This document shows positions 1-11,758 of a stretch of DNA of 64,000 nt, piece after piece. Both the position numbers and the translations under genes were made by a program. Position 1 is the first letter of the stretch; every line of letters starts with the position of its first letter. The stretch lies in assembly GCF_035594125.1 (NCBI RefSeq), contig NC_087158.1, positions 5,132,001 to 5,196,000 of the forward strand, in the 5' to 3' direction. The notes under the pieces are model-generated. The model was not told where the DNA came from. It saw only the letters and a list, made by a program, of their open reading frames with translations, and searched no databases. This DNA is from Scylla paramamosain. Its lineage: Eukaryota > Arthropoda > Malacostraca > Decapoda > Portunidae.

Positions 1-1607
1 TTTCCATGCCCTCGCTAGGCTAAACCCTCGGAAGGCTTATGGACCTGATGGGGTCCCTCATATGGTTCTCTGAAACTGTGCCTCTGTGCTTGCACCTTGC
101 CTAGTCAAACTCTTTCAGCTCTGTCTGTCAACATCTACCTTTCCATCTTGCTGGAAGTTTGCCTACATTCAACCTGTTCCTAAAAAGGGTGACCGTTCTA
201 ATCCCTTAAACTACCGTCCTATTACTTTAATTTCCTGCCTATCTAAAGTTTTTGAATCTATCCTCAACAGGAAGATTCTTAAACATCTATCACTTCACAA
301 CCTTCTATCTGATCGCCTATATGGGTTCCGTCAAGGCCGCTCTACTGGTGATCTTCTGGCTTTCCTTACTGAGTCTTGGTCATTCTCTTTTAGAGATTTT
401 GGTGAAACTTTTGCTGTTGCCTTGGACATATCAAAAGCTTTTGATAGAGTCTGGCACAAAGCTTTAATTTCCAAAACTACCCTCCTTCGCCTTCTCTCCT
501 TCTCTCTGTAACTTCATCTCAAGTTTGCTTTCTGACTGTTCTATTGCTGCTGTGGTAGACGGTCACTGTTCTTCTCCTAAATATATTAACAGTGGTGTTC
601 CTCAGGGTTCTGTCCTGTCACCCATCCTCTTCTTATTATTCATTAATTATCTTCTAAACCAAACTTCTTTTCCAATCCACACCTACGCTGATGATACCAC
701 CTTGCATTTTTCCACGTCTTTTCACAGACGTCCAACCCTTCAGGAGGTAAATATTTCACGTAGGGAAGCCACAGAACGCTTGACTTCTGATCTTTCTAAA
801 ATTTCTGATTGGGGCAGAGGAAACTTGGTATTGTTCAATGCCTCAAAAACTCAATTCCTCCATCTATCAACTTGACACAACCTTCCAGACAACTATCCCC
901 TCTTTTTCAATGACACTCAACTGTCCCCCTCTTCTACACTGAACATCCTTGGTGTGTCTTTGACTTATACTCTGAACTCGAAACTTCACATCTCATATCT
1001 AGCTAAAACAGCTTCTATGAAGTTAGGTGTTCTGAGACGTGTCCGCCAGTTTTTCTCACCCCCCCAGCTGCTAACTCTGTATGGAGTATGCTTCACATGT
1101 CTGGGGGGGTTCCACTCATACTGCTCTTCTAGACAGGGTAGAATCAAAAGTTTTTCGTCTCATCAACTCCTCTTCTCTAACTGACTGTCTTCAGCCTCTC
1201 TCTCATCGCCGCAATGTTGCATCTCTAGCTGTTTTGTACCGCTATTTTCATGCTAACTGCTCTTCTGATCTTGGTAACTGCATGTCTCCCCTCCTCCCGC
1301 GGCCTCGCTGCTCAAGACTTTCTTCTTTCTCTCACCCCTATTCTGTCCACCTCTCTAACGGAGGAGTTAACCAGTACTCTCAGTCATTCATCCCTTTCTC
1401 TGGTAAACTCTGGAACTCCCTGCCAGCTTCTGTATTTCCACCTTCCTATGACTTGAATTCTTTGAAGAGGGAGGATTCAAGTCACTTATTCATCCATTTT
1501 TGATCACTGCTTTGACCCTTTTATAGGACTGGCATTTCAGTAGGCATTTTTTTTATTTGATTTTCGTTGCCCTTGGCCAGTGTCTTTTCTACATAAAAAA
1601 AAAAAAA
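1..1607 (+). mobile_element. LINE family 1, copy A (3' part)
   Basis: This is the 3' part of a non-LTR retrotransposon of the jockey/CR1 type; the left part lies outside the window. It holds reverse transcriptase and the ORF2 C-terminus, then a 3' UTR (1504-1594) and an A-run at 1595-1607. The same 3' UTR, ending in a conserved TACAT just before the A-run, ends copies C, D and E, which defines the family. Satellite A begins directly after the A-tail, so the copy was inserted into that satellite. The superfamily assignment is from motif memory only. Confidence 0.9.
2..1503 (+). pseudogene. LINE ORF2 reverse transcriptase, broken (copy A)
   Basis: This remnant encodes reverse transcriptase and the C-terminal region of a LINE ORF2 protein. 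Visible RT blocks are [14 protein letters not shown] (motifs 1-2), [13 protein letters not shown] (motif A), [11 protein letters not shown] (motif B) and the catalytic YADD box near position 690. It is dead. A stop sits at 71-73 where intact copy C has arginine. One extra A near 475 shifts the frame. FINDLL reads FINYLL. Another stop is at 873-875. About 22 nt are missing near 1080 compared with copy C, which shifts the frame again. The last frame ends at the normal stop (1501-1503). Confidence 0.88.
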
Positions 1608-2934
1608 TCTCTTTATGGCTGCATCGGGCCAAACCCTTCGTTGTGGCTGCATCAAGCCTACAATCCCGTTGTGGCTGCATCGACCTAACCCCTTCGCAGT
1701 TGCCGCATCGTGAAAACAAACTCGCTGTTGCTGCATCTAGGCAGCAAGATCGTTTTGACTGCATGGAAACAACAAGCAGTAGGGCAACAATCGTTGTCTC
1801 TGCATCGAGGAAAAATATCGTTGTGGCTGCATCGAACCAACCCCCGCGTTGTCGATGCCGTGAGGCAACAATCTCGTTGTGGCTAGTTCGAGCCCACCCC
1901 TTCTTTGTAGCTGTATCGAGGCAACAATCTCGTTGTGGCTACATCGAGGAAGCAAGCTCATTATGGTTGTATCGAAGCAACAATATCATTGTGGCAGCAT
2001 GGAGTCAACAATCTCGTTGTGGCTGCATCGAGCCAACCCCTTTGTTATGGTTACATCGAGGCAACAATCTCGTTTATGGATGCATCAAGACAATAATCTC
2101 TTTGCGGTTGCATCGAAGCAACAATCTCGTTATGGCTGCATCGATATTTTTGTCTTGATGGAGTTATGACAATATCGACAACGACAATGTCGTTAAGGCT
2201 GCATCGAGCGAATCCCATTGTTCTGGTTGCATCGAAACAACAATCGTTGCTGCATCGAGGAAACCTTTCTTTGTAGGTGCATCGAGGCAACAATCTCGTT
2301 GTAGATTCATCGAGGCAGCAAGCTCGCTGTAGCTGCATCGAGGCAACAATCTCGTTATGGACGCATAAAGGCAGCAAGCTCGTTGCGGCTGCATCGAGGC
2401 AACAATCTCGTTGTAGATTCATCGAGGCAGCAAGCTCGCTGTAGCTGCATCGAGGCAACAATCTCGTTATGGATGCACAAAGGCAGCAAGCTCGTTGCGG
2501 CTGCATCGAGGCGACAATCTCGTTATCGCTGCATCGAGATTTTTGGCATGATGGAGTTATGACAATATTGTTGCCTCGATGCAGCCATAATGAGACTGCT
2601 GCCCCAATACAGCAGCTACAATCTCGTTGTGGCTAATTCGAAGCAACCTCTTCGTTGTGTCTTCATCGACGCATTAATCTCGTTGTGGCTGCATGGAGAA
2701 TGCAAGCTCGTTATGGTTGCATCGATGCAACAATCTCGTTGTGGCTTCATGGAGCCAACCCCTCTCGTTATCGCTGCCTCTAGCATTTAGCCAGCAATCT
2801 CGTTGTATCTGCATTGAGGAAAGAGTGTCGTTATGGCTGCATCGAGGCAACCCTCCCTAGTTATGGCTGCATTGAAGCAGCAAGATCGTTCTGGCTGCAT
2901 CGGGGCAAAATTTTCGTTGTCGCTGCATCGATAT

Positions 2935-3012
2935 TGTTGGCTTGACGCAGTTATAACAATCTAGTTGCCTCGATGAAGCCACAATGATACTGAGCTACAA
3001 CGAAATGAACAA
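2935..3012 (-). repeat. Inverted module M of satellite A
   Basis: Inside a + oriented array, about two to three monomers run in the opposite direction (GCCTCGATGAAGCCACAATG, then GAGCTACAACGAAATGAAC). The left edge has a diverged GACGCAGTTATAAC segment. The same junctions recur in every large satellite A block, so this module is part of the higher-order unit and not a one-off inversion. Confidence 0.8.
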
Positions 3013-5129
3013 TGCTGCATGTAGACAACAATGTCTTTTTTGCTGCATCGAGACAACAATCTCCTTTTGGCTGTATCGAGGCAAAAAACCTGGTTATGGC
3101 TGTATAAAGACAAGAATCGCGCTGTGGCTACATAAAATCCTCGTATTAGCTGCATCGAGTCAACAATCTCGTTGTGGCTGCATTGAGGCATGAATCTCGT
3201 TGTGGCTGCATCCAGGCATGGAGGCAACAAACTAATTGAGGCTGCACGGAGCCAGTCCCCTCCTTGTGGTTGCATCGAAGCAACAATCTCGTGGCTGCAT
3301 CGAGCCAAACCCTTCGTTGCGGCTGCATCGAAGCAACAATCTCGTTATGGCTACATCGAACCTCCTTCTCGTTGTGGTTGCATCGAGGAAGTAAGCTCGT
3401 TGTGGTTACATCGAGGGAACAATCTTATTGTGGCTGCATAGATCCAACCCTCTCGTTGAGGCTGCATCGAGGCAACAATCTGGTTGTGGCTGTATAAAGC
3501 AAACCCCTTCGTTGTGGCAACAATCTCGTTCTGGCTTCACAGACGCAACAATCTTGTTGTGGCCGCATCGAGCTCAACCCCTTCGTTATGGCAGCAACAA
3601 GGCAACTGTGTCGATGTGGCTGTGTGGAAAAAAAAAAAACTCGTACTGGATGCATCGAGACGACATTCACGTTGTCACTGCATCGAGGCAACAAAATATT
3701 TGTTGTTGCCCTTCGTTGTTGTTGCATCGAGGGAACAATCTCGTTGTGGCTGAATCGAACCAACATCTTCGTTGTGGCTATATCGAGGCCACAATTTCGT
3801 TATGGCTGTATCGAGGCAGCAGGTTCTTTGTGGTTGGATCAAGGTAACAAACTCGTAGTGGCTGCATCGATCCAACACCCTCGTTGTGGCTGCATCGATG
3901 GATCAATCCCGTTGTGCCTGCATCGAGGCAAACCCTTCGTTCTGGCTGCATTGAGCCGTTGTGTCTGCTTCGAGCTAACACACTCGTTGTGGCTGCATCG
4001 ACGAAACAAGCTCGTTTTGGCTGTTTCGAGGTAAGAATCTCGTTGTAGATGCATAGAGCTGACCCCCATAATGTAGCTGCATCGAGGCATCAATCTCGTT
4101 CTGGCTTCATCGAGGCAAAAAGCTCGTTCTGATCAAATCAAGGCAACAATTTCCATTTGGTTGCATCGTGGCAACAATCTCGTTGTGGCTGCATTCAGGC
4201 AGCAATCTCGTTATGGCTGCATCGAGGCAACCTCGTCGTTGTGGCTGCATCGAGCGAAACCGTTCTTTTTAGTTGCATCCAAGCAACAACCTCATAGTGA
4301 CTGCATCGAGGTAGGAAGCTCGTCATCAATCATCGAGCCAACCCCGTTGTGGCTGTATCGAGGCAAATATCTTGCTGTTGCTGCATCGAACAAATCCTTT
4401 CGTTGTGGATGCATCGAGGTAACAATCTCTTTGTGACTGCATCGAGGCAGCGAGCTCGTTGTGACTTCATCGAGGCAATAATCTCGTTGTGTTTGCATAG
4501 AGATAACGCCTTCGTTGTGGCTTCATCTATTTGTGGTTTAATCGAGGCAGTAAGCTAGTCGTGGATGAAAAAATGCAAGAATCTCTTTTTGGCTGCATTG
4601 AGCAAGCCACGTCGTTGTGGCTGCATAGAGGCAATAACGTCGTTGTGGAAGGATCGAGGGAGGAAGCTCGTTACTGTATCGAGCCCACACCCTCGTTGTG
4701 GCTGCATCGAGGCTAGTTGTGGCTCCATCGAGGCAACATTCTCGTTGTGCGTCCATTGAGGTAACAATCTCGTAGTGTCTGCATGGAGCCCAAGGCTTTA
4801 GTCGTGGCTGCATCGAGGAATCAATCTCGTTGTAGCGGAATCGAGGCAACAAGCTCGTTGTGGCTGGCTCGAGGCAACAATCTCGATGTGGCTACATCGA
4901 GCGATGGAGCATGGAGCCAACACACTGGTTGTGGCTGCAGCGAGGAAGCACTGTGGCTGCATCGAGACAACAATTTCGTTGTGGCTGTATAAAACCAACT
5001 TGTTAGTTTTGGCTTCATCGAGTCAGCAATCGAGGCAGCAAACTCATTGTGGCTGCATCGAGATAACACTCTCTGGCTGCATCGAGCCAACTCCCTCATT
5101 GTAACTACATCGAGGCAACAATCTCATTG

Positions 5130-7552
5130 TGGCTGTATTTAGCCAGCAATCTCGTTGTGGCAGCATCGTAAAAACAGTGTTATTATAACTGCATCGATGC
5201 AACACTTCCTAGTTGTGTCTCCATTGAAGCAGCAAGATCGTTGTGGCTGCATCGGGGTAAAATTCTCGAGATTGTTGACCTGACGCAGATACAATAATAC
5301 AGTTTCCTTGATGCAGCCACAATGAGATTGAGCTACAACCTGATGAACAATGTTGTATCTAGACAACAATCTCGTTTTGGCTGCATCGAGACAATAATCT
5401 CGTTGTGGCTGCATCGATACAACAATCTCGTTGTGGCTGCATCGACACAGCAATTTCGTTGTGGCTGCATCGACACAACAATCTCGTTGTGGCTGCATGA
5501 AGACAACAAACTCGTTGTAGTAGCAAAAAGGCAAGAATCTGGTTATGGCTGCATAGAGACAACAATCTCGTTGACTGCATCGAGCCAACTCCCTCGTTGT
5601 AGCTGTATCGAGGCAACAATGCATCGATGCACCTACAACGAGATGAACAATTTTTTATCTAGCCAACAATCTTGTTGTGGATGCATTGAGAAAAACAATC
5701 TCCTTGTGGCTGTATCGAGGAAACAATCTGGTTACGGCTGCATAAAGGCAACAATCTCGTTGTGGCTACATTGAGGCATGAACCTCGTTGTGGCTGTATC
5801 CAGGCAACAATCTCGTTTCGGCTTCATCGGAGCAACAATCTCTTTGTGGCTGCATTAAGGCAACAGTCTCTTTGAGGCTGCATAGAGGCAACAATTTGAC
5901 TGAGGCAGCATGGAGCTAATTGTTTTGTAATTGGTTGCATCGAAGCAACAATCTCAATGCTGCTACATCGAGCCAAACCCTTCGTTGTGGCTGCATCGGG
6001 GCAACAATCTTGTTGTGGCTGCATCGAGAAATTCCTCTTGTTGTGGTTGCATAGAGGCAACCCCCTCGTTGTGGCTGCACCGATGGAAAAATCTCGTTGT
6101 AGCTGTATTGAACATACCACTCTCTTTGTGGCCGCATCGAGGCAGCAATATAGTTGTGGCTGCATCTGGGGAACAATCTCGTTGTGGCTGTATCGAGCCA
6201 AGCCCCTCGTTTTGGCTGTATTGAGGCAATAATCTCGTTCTAGTTGCATAGAGGCGACAATCCAGAGAGAGGCCACAGAGAGACCAACCCCTTCGTTGTG
6301 GCAGCATCAAGGCAACAATCTCGATGTGGTTGCATGGAGAGAAAAAACCTCGTTCATAATTCATCGAGAGAACACCCATTTTCTCGCTGCATCGAGGCAA
6401 CAAACTATTTGTGGCTGCAACGAGGGAACACCTTCGTAGTGGTTGCATCGAGGGAAAAATATCGTTGTTGGTGAACCGAACCAACATCGTTGGGGCTACA
6501 TCGAGGCCACAATCTCGTTATGGCTGCATAGAGGCGGCAGGCTTTTTGTGGCTGGATCAAGGCGGCAAGCTCGTTGTGGCTGCATCGAGCCAACACCCTC
6601 GTTGTGGCTGAATCGAGGGAACAATCTCGTTCTGGGTGCATCGAAGCAAACCCTTCGTTTTGGCTGCATCGAGGAAACAATATCTTTGTGGCTGCATCGA
6701 GCTAACCCACTCGTTGTGGATGCATCGACAAAGCAAGCTCGTTTTGGCTGCATCAAGGCAAGAATTTTGTTGTAGCTGCATAGAGCCGACCCCCTCGTTG
6801 TAGTTGTATCGATGAAACAATCTCGTTGTGGCTTCATCGATGCAGAAAGGTCGTTCTAATTAAATCGAGGCAACAATCTCGTTATGGTTGCATCGTGGAA
6901 CAATTTCGTTGTGGCTACATTCTGGTAGCAATCTTGTTGTGACTGCATCGAGGCAACTTTCTCGTTATTACTGCATCGAGGCAACCTCCTCGTTGTGGCT
7001 GCATCGAGGCAACAAACTCGTGGCTGCAATGAGTGAAAAATCGTTGTGGATGCATCGAGACAACACCCGCGTCGTCGCTGCTCAGAGGCAACAAACTCTT
7101 TGTGGTTGCACTGAGAGAACCCCTATGTAGTGGCTGTATCGAGGCAATAATCTTGTGGATTCATCGAGCCAACACCATCATGTTCGCTGCATCGAGGCTA
7201 CAATCTCATTGTTACTGCATTGAGGCAACAATCTCGTTGTGACTGAATCGACCTTATATGGAGGCCACAATCTCATTATGGCTACATCAAGGCAGCAAAC
7301 TCGTTCTGGCTGCATCGAGGCACCTATCTCATTGTCGATGAATCGAGCCATTCCCCTCTATGGTTCTGTATCGAGACAACAATTTCTTCGTTGTGGCTTT
7401 ATCGAGGCAACAATCTCATTGTGGCTGTATCGAGGTAAGAAAATTCGTCGTGGCTTCATCGAGCCAATCCCTTCTTTATGGCTGAATTGAGGCAATAATC
7501 ATGTTGTGGTGCATCGAGGAAGAAAGCCCGTTGTGGTTGGATGGAGGAAGCA
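5130..7552 (+). repeat. Left arm of a large imperfect palindrome
   Basis: Read in reverse complement, this stretch matches 9758-11860 in the same order of variant monomers. Examples are the AACCTCGTTGTGGCTG variant near 5780 against 11465-11480, the run at 6700-6850 against 10465-10640, and the AAGAAAATTCGTCGTGG variant near 7436 against 9870-9890. The arms end sharply at the LINE fragments in the loop (7553-9757). Confidence 0.75.
5265..5352 (-). repeat. Inverted module M of satellite A
   Basis: Second copy in block 1, with the same left edge (GACGCAGATACAATAATAC) and the same inverted monomers ending GAGCTACAACCTGATGAAC. It lies about 2.33 kb from the copy at 2935, which sets the higher-order period in this block. 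Confidence 0.8.
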
Positions 7553-8400
7553 AGACTCTAATATTTTACCTACAACTGAAGTTAAGCTGACAGGTCTATA
7601 GTTAGACGGTAAAGTTGTATCCCCTTTCTTAAAGATGGGTACTACATTAGCCTGCCTCCACATTACTGGTACCTCACCCAACTCCAGTGATTTCCTACAG
7701 ACAGAAACTAACGGCTCACTATTAATCTCTTTGCATTCCTTAAGTACTCTGGAATATCAGGTCCTGGTGTCTTGAACTTTTTTAGCCTATCTATCTCCTG
7801 TTCCACTATTTCCCTAGTTATGGAAATATCTGTCAGCTTCTAATTCTCATCTGCTCTAAACACCTACTCACTATCTGGCATATCCTGCATGTTTTCCTGG
7901 GTGAAGACAAGTAAAGAAATACTCATTCAGAAGTTTACTAATCTCCTCTCCAGAACTAACGAGCTCCCCATCTGCTGCCTTTAATGGACCTATAGTATTC
8001 TTATTCTTCGTCCTGTATACCTGATAAAATCCCTTGGGGTCCGTCTTCGCCTGGCTGGCTACCTTTAATTCATAACTGCTCTTATCTTTCCTCGTTAACT
8101 TCCTGACTGTTCTAACTAATTCATTATATTGTATATATCCTTAAAGCTTCTTCACCTGCCCTTAATCTCTTAAATATACATATCTTACGTCCTATATAAT
8201 GCTTTAACCTAGCAGTCATCCATTTTTGTGATCTTATTGTCCTATACTGGATATTTCCTGACTGACCTGTATGAACTTTACGAAATATTTATACAATTCA
8301 TCTACATTTACCTCACCTAATCCCCTCATCCCGGCCCCTTCCATCCTCTCCACTCCCTCATCTACTCGCCTCGACTTCACCTCTCTCATTTCAGCATGAC
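7553..8400 (-). pseudogene. LINE family 2 ORF2 fragment (linker and RT start)
   Basis: On the minus strand this encodes part of a different non-LTR retrotransposon of the CR1/jockey type. Read from 8400 downwards it has a linker with WMTARLKHYIGRK and NELVRTVRKLTRKDK, the conserved K-x-DPKGFYQVYR stretch, a LLNEYF segment and then the RT entry motifs VVPIFKKGD and NYRPVSLTSVVGKILE (about 7681-7570). Several frameshifts and stops interrupt it. It stops abruptly at satellite A at 7552, before any catalytic aspartate. The RT subfamily cannot be fixed by eye. I see nothing recognisable in 8401-8490. Confidence 0.8.
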
Positions 8401-8490
8401 CTGACATTCTAACATACTCACACCTATCTCCCCCTTCCTCTTTCCTCCTCTCCTTCCGGACACATCCTCCCTCTTGTTCTACACCCTACA

Positions 8491-9570
8491 CTTCACTTAA
8501 AAATTTCAAAATTATAATGGAGGATCCTACACCAGCCTCGGAGTTCCCATCTGGGGAGGGGACCATAAATGTCCCCAGGTCGGACTACCTTTCTGTCGAC
8601 AACCCTAAGCGTCTTGACACACCCCTCAACTTTTTCTTCATTTATTTCTGCAACATTCCCGGTCTAGGATCTAATTTTCAGTCTGTAGAACACCACCTCT
8701 CTTCTTCTAAACCTCATCTTCTTTCCCTCACTGTTGCCTCAGGTATCTGAGGCAACAGGCAGTAGCCCCTTTTCTGTTCACTCCTACTTTCTCTATCCTC
8801 ATTTTCGATCCAAAGCTGGATATTGCGTTTATGTGCTCAATGACTTAACCTGCTCTCGTGCCCACCCTCATGAATCATCCGAGTTTTCCACCATCTGGCT
8901 ACGACTACAGAGTCACTCTCAAACTAAATTTATCTGTGCTGTATATCTCTCACCTAACTCTTCTGACTATAAGAAATTCTTTAACTACTTAACTTCCAAA
9001 GTGGAGCACATTCTGACCCTCTTCCAGAGATCTTGCAGAGATCTCCATTCTTGGAGACTTCAATGTTCACCACCAGCTTTGACTTTCCTTTCCCTTCACT
9101 TACCATCCTGGTGATCTAGCCTTCAACTTTGCTGTCATCCACGATCTAGAGCAATTGGTGCATACCCTACTCGTATTCCTGAAGGTCTTGGAGATACGCC
9201 CAACATTATTGACCTTTTCCTGACCTCTAATCCATCTGCTTATGCTGTCACCCTTTCTTCTCCGTTGGGCTCCTCCGATCACAATCTCATATCTGTATCT
9301 TGTCCTATCGCTCCAATCCCTACTCAGGATCCTCATAAGCGAAGGTGCCTCTGGCGTTTTGCCTCTGCTAGTTGGGGGGACCTGAGGAGCTATTTTGCTG
9401 ATTTTCCTTGGAATGACAACTGTTTCCATGTCAGAGACCTGTCTTTGTGTGCTGAGCGTATAACAGAGGTGATAGTGTCTGGCATGGAGGCGTACATTCT
9501 TCACTCTTTTTCTCGACCTAAACCTTCCAAACCTTGGTTTAACACAGTTTGTTCTCGTGCTATATATGAA
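8491..9570 (+). mobile_element. LINE family 1, copy B (5' coding part)
   Basis: This is the 5' coding part of LINE family 1. Similarity to full-length copy E starts just upstream of the ORF2 start codon, at a CTTCACTYAAAAATTT stretch near 8494. It ends at 9570, where satellite A resumes in reverse orientation. The copy therefore lacks the RT, the 3' UTR and the tail. A copy missing its 3' end cannot be a simple reverse-transcription truncation, so a later rearrangement cut it. Confidence 0.85.
8518..9566 (+). pseudogene. LINE ORF2 endonuclease domain, broken (copy B)
   Basis: This encodes the N-terminal apurinic-type endonuclease domain that nicks target DNA for the LINE. It starts MEDPTPASEF at 8518. 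Recognisable parts are the N-terminal strand NIPGLGSNFQSVEHHL (NIRGL in copy E) and the catalytic [12 protein letters not shown] motif near 9275. A GDFNVHHQ motif falls near 9055-9075 but out of frame. It is broken by a frame change near 8740 and by a small duplication around 9030 that shifts the GDFNVHH segment. The last frame runs past the end of the LINE into satellite A as far as 9855, so the tail of that reading frame is meaningless. Confidence 0.82.
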
Positions 9571-11639
9571 GTGAGATTATTGCTTCCATACTTCCACTCC
9601 GAGATTAATGTTTCGATGCAGCAACAACGAGATTGTTGCCTCGATGTTGTAACATCGAGATATTTGGCTTTAGTTAAACGTGTTCGATGCACCCACAACG
9701 AGGGGTTCCTCGATGCAGCAATAACGATATTTATGCATCAATTCAGCCTCACTGAGCTTGCTTCCTCTATCCAGCCACAACGGGCTTTCTTCCTCGAAGC
9801 ACCACAACGAGATTATTGCCTCAATTCAGCCATAAAGAAGGGATTGGCTCGATAAAGCCACGACGAATTTTCTGACCTCGGTACATCCACGACGAGATTA
9901 TTGCCTCGATAAAGCCACAACGAAGAGATTGTTGTCTTGATGCAGAAACATCGAGGGGGGATGGCTCGATTTATCGACAATGAGATTGGTGCATCGATGC
10001 AGTCAGAACGAGCTTGACGCCTCGATCCAGCCAAAACGAGTTTGCTGCCTGGATGCATCCATAATGAAATTGTGGCCTCCATACAGCCACAACGAAGATG
10101 TTTAGTCGGTTCAGTCACAACGAGATTGTTGCCTCGATGCAATAACAATGAGATTGTAGCCTCCATGCAGCGAACATGAGGGGGTTATCTCGATGAATCC
10201 ACGAGATTATTGCCTTGATACAGCCACCATGAAGGGGTTCTCTCAGTGCAGCCACAAAGAGTTTGTTTCCTCTAAGCAGCGACAACGCGGGTGTTGTCTC
10301 GATGCATCCACAGCGAGATTTTATCCCTCAATGCAACCACAACGAGAAGTTTGCTTCGATTCAGCTATAACGAGAAAGTTGCGTCAATGCAGCCACAACG
10401 AGACTGCTGCCAATATGCAGCCACAACGAGATTATTGCCACGATGCAACCATAACGAGATTGTGACCTCGATTTAATCAGAACAACCTTTCTGCATCGAT
10501 GAAGCCACAACGAGATTGTTTCATCGATGCAGCTACAACGAGGGGGTCGGCTCTATGCAGCTACAACAAAATTCTTGCCTTCATGCAGCCAAAACGAGCT
10601 TGCTTTGTCGATGCATCCACAACGAGTGGGTTAGCTCGCTGCAGCCATACCGAGATTGTGGCCTCGATGTAACCACAACGAAGATGTTGGTTCGATTCAC
10701 CAACAACGAGATTGTTCTCTTGATGCAACCACAACGAAAGGGGTTCCCTCGTTGCAGCCACAAAAAGTTTGTTGCCTTGATGCAGCGACAAAATGGGTGT
10801 TCTCTTGATGAATCAAGAACGAGATTTTTTTCTCTCCATGCAGCCACATCGAGATTGTTGCCTTGATGCTGCCACAACGAAGGGGTTGGTCTCGATTTGG
10901 CCACAACGAGATTGTCGCCTCTATGCAGTGAGAACGAGATTGTTGCCTCAATACAGCCAAAACAAGGGGCTTGGCTCGATACAGCCACAACGAGATTGTT
11001 GCCTGAATGCAGCCACAACGATGTTGCTGCCTCGATGCGGCCACAAAGAGAGAGTTTGGTGATACAGCTACAACGAGATTTTTCCATCGTTGCAGCCACA
11101 ACGAGGGGGTTGCCTTAATGAAACCACAAAGAGATTGTTGCATCGATGCAGTAACAACGAGCTTTATTCCTCGATGCAACCACAACAAGAGGGATTTATC
11201 GATGCAGCCACAACAAGACTGTTGCCTCGATACAGCCGCAACGAAGGGTTTTGCTCGATGCAGCAACATCGAAATTGTTGCTTCGATGCAACCACAACGA
11301 GGGGATTAGCTCCATGCAGCCTCAGTTAGATTGTTACCTCTATGCAGCCTCAAAGAGATTGTTGCCTTAATGCAGCTACAACGAGATTGCTGCCTAAATG
11401 CAGTCACAAAGAGAGAGTTGCTTCTACGCAGCCAAAACTAGATTGTTGCCAGGATACAGCCACAACGAGGTTCATGCCTCAATGTAGCCACAAAGAGATT
11501 GTTGACTCGATGCAGCTAATACAAGTTCCATGCAGCCACAACGATATTGTTGCCTTTATGCAGCCATAACCAGCTTGTTGCCTCGATACAGCCACAAGGA
11601 GATTGTTGTCTCGATGCAGCCACAACGAGATTGTTGGCT

Positions 11640-11725
11640 ATATGCAGCATTGTTCATCTCGTTGTAGCTCAATCTCATTGTGGCTGCACTGAAGCAAAGA
11701 TATTGTTGTATCTACGTCAAGCCAA
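11640..11725 (+). repeat. Inverted module M of satellite A
   Basis: In a - oriented array this segment runs + (TCATCTCGTTGTAGCTC, then CATTGTGGCTGCACTGAAG). It ends in the diverged ATCTACGTCAAGCC segment that marks every copy of the module, and an (AAC)n tract follows. Confidence 0.8.
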
Positions 11726-11726
11726 T

Positions 11727-11755
<29 letters not shown>
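11726..11755 (+). repeat. (AAC)n microsatellite
   Basis: About ten perfect AAC units between the end of an inverted module and a degraded satellite A monomer. No other copy of the module has it, so it is a local expansion of the CAATAACAAC sequence. Confidence 0.95.

Positions 11756-11758
<3 letters not shown>

Larger units (their letters stand above)
1608..7552 (+). repeat. Satellite A, block 1 (28-bp monomers, + orientation)
   Basis: About 210 tandem copies of a 28-bp monomer with core GGCTGCATCGAGGCAAC; a clear run with exact 28-bp spacing is 5401-5512. Monomers diverge individually, often at the AGGCAAC part, which can read AGCCAACCCC. The divergence pattern recurs at larger scale. The landmark GAACCAACATC lies at about 3765 and 6478, an A-run at 3629-3640 and 6340-6345, and an inverted module at 2935-3012 and 5265-5352. 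This gives a higher-order unit of roughly 2.3-2.7 kb. Many reading frames cross it on both strands because 28 is not a multiple of 3; none looks like a gene. Confidence 0.95.

Noticed and set aside
1608..7552. CRISPR-like array (28-bp repeats)
   Set aside because: There are no unique spacers between repeats, monomers are directly adjacent, and the context is a eukaryotic genome with retrotransposons.
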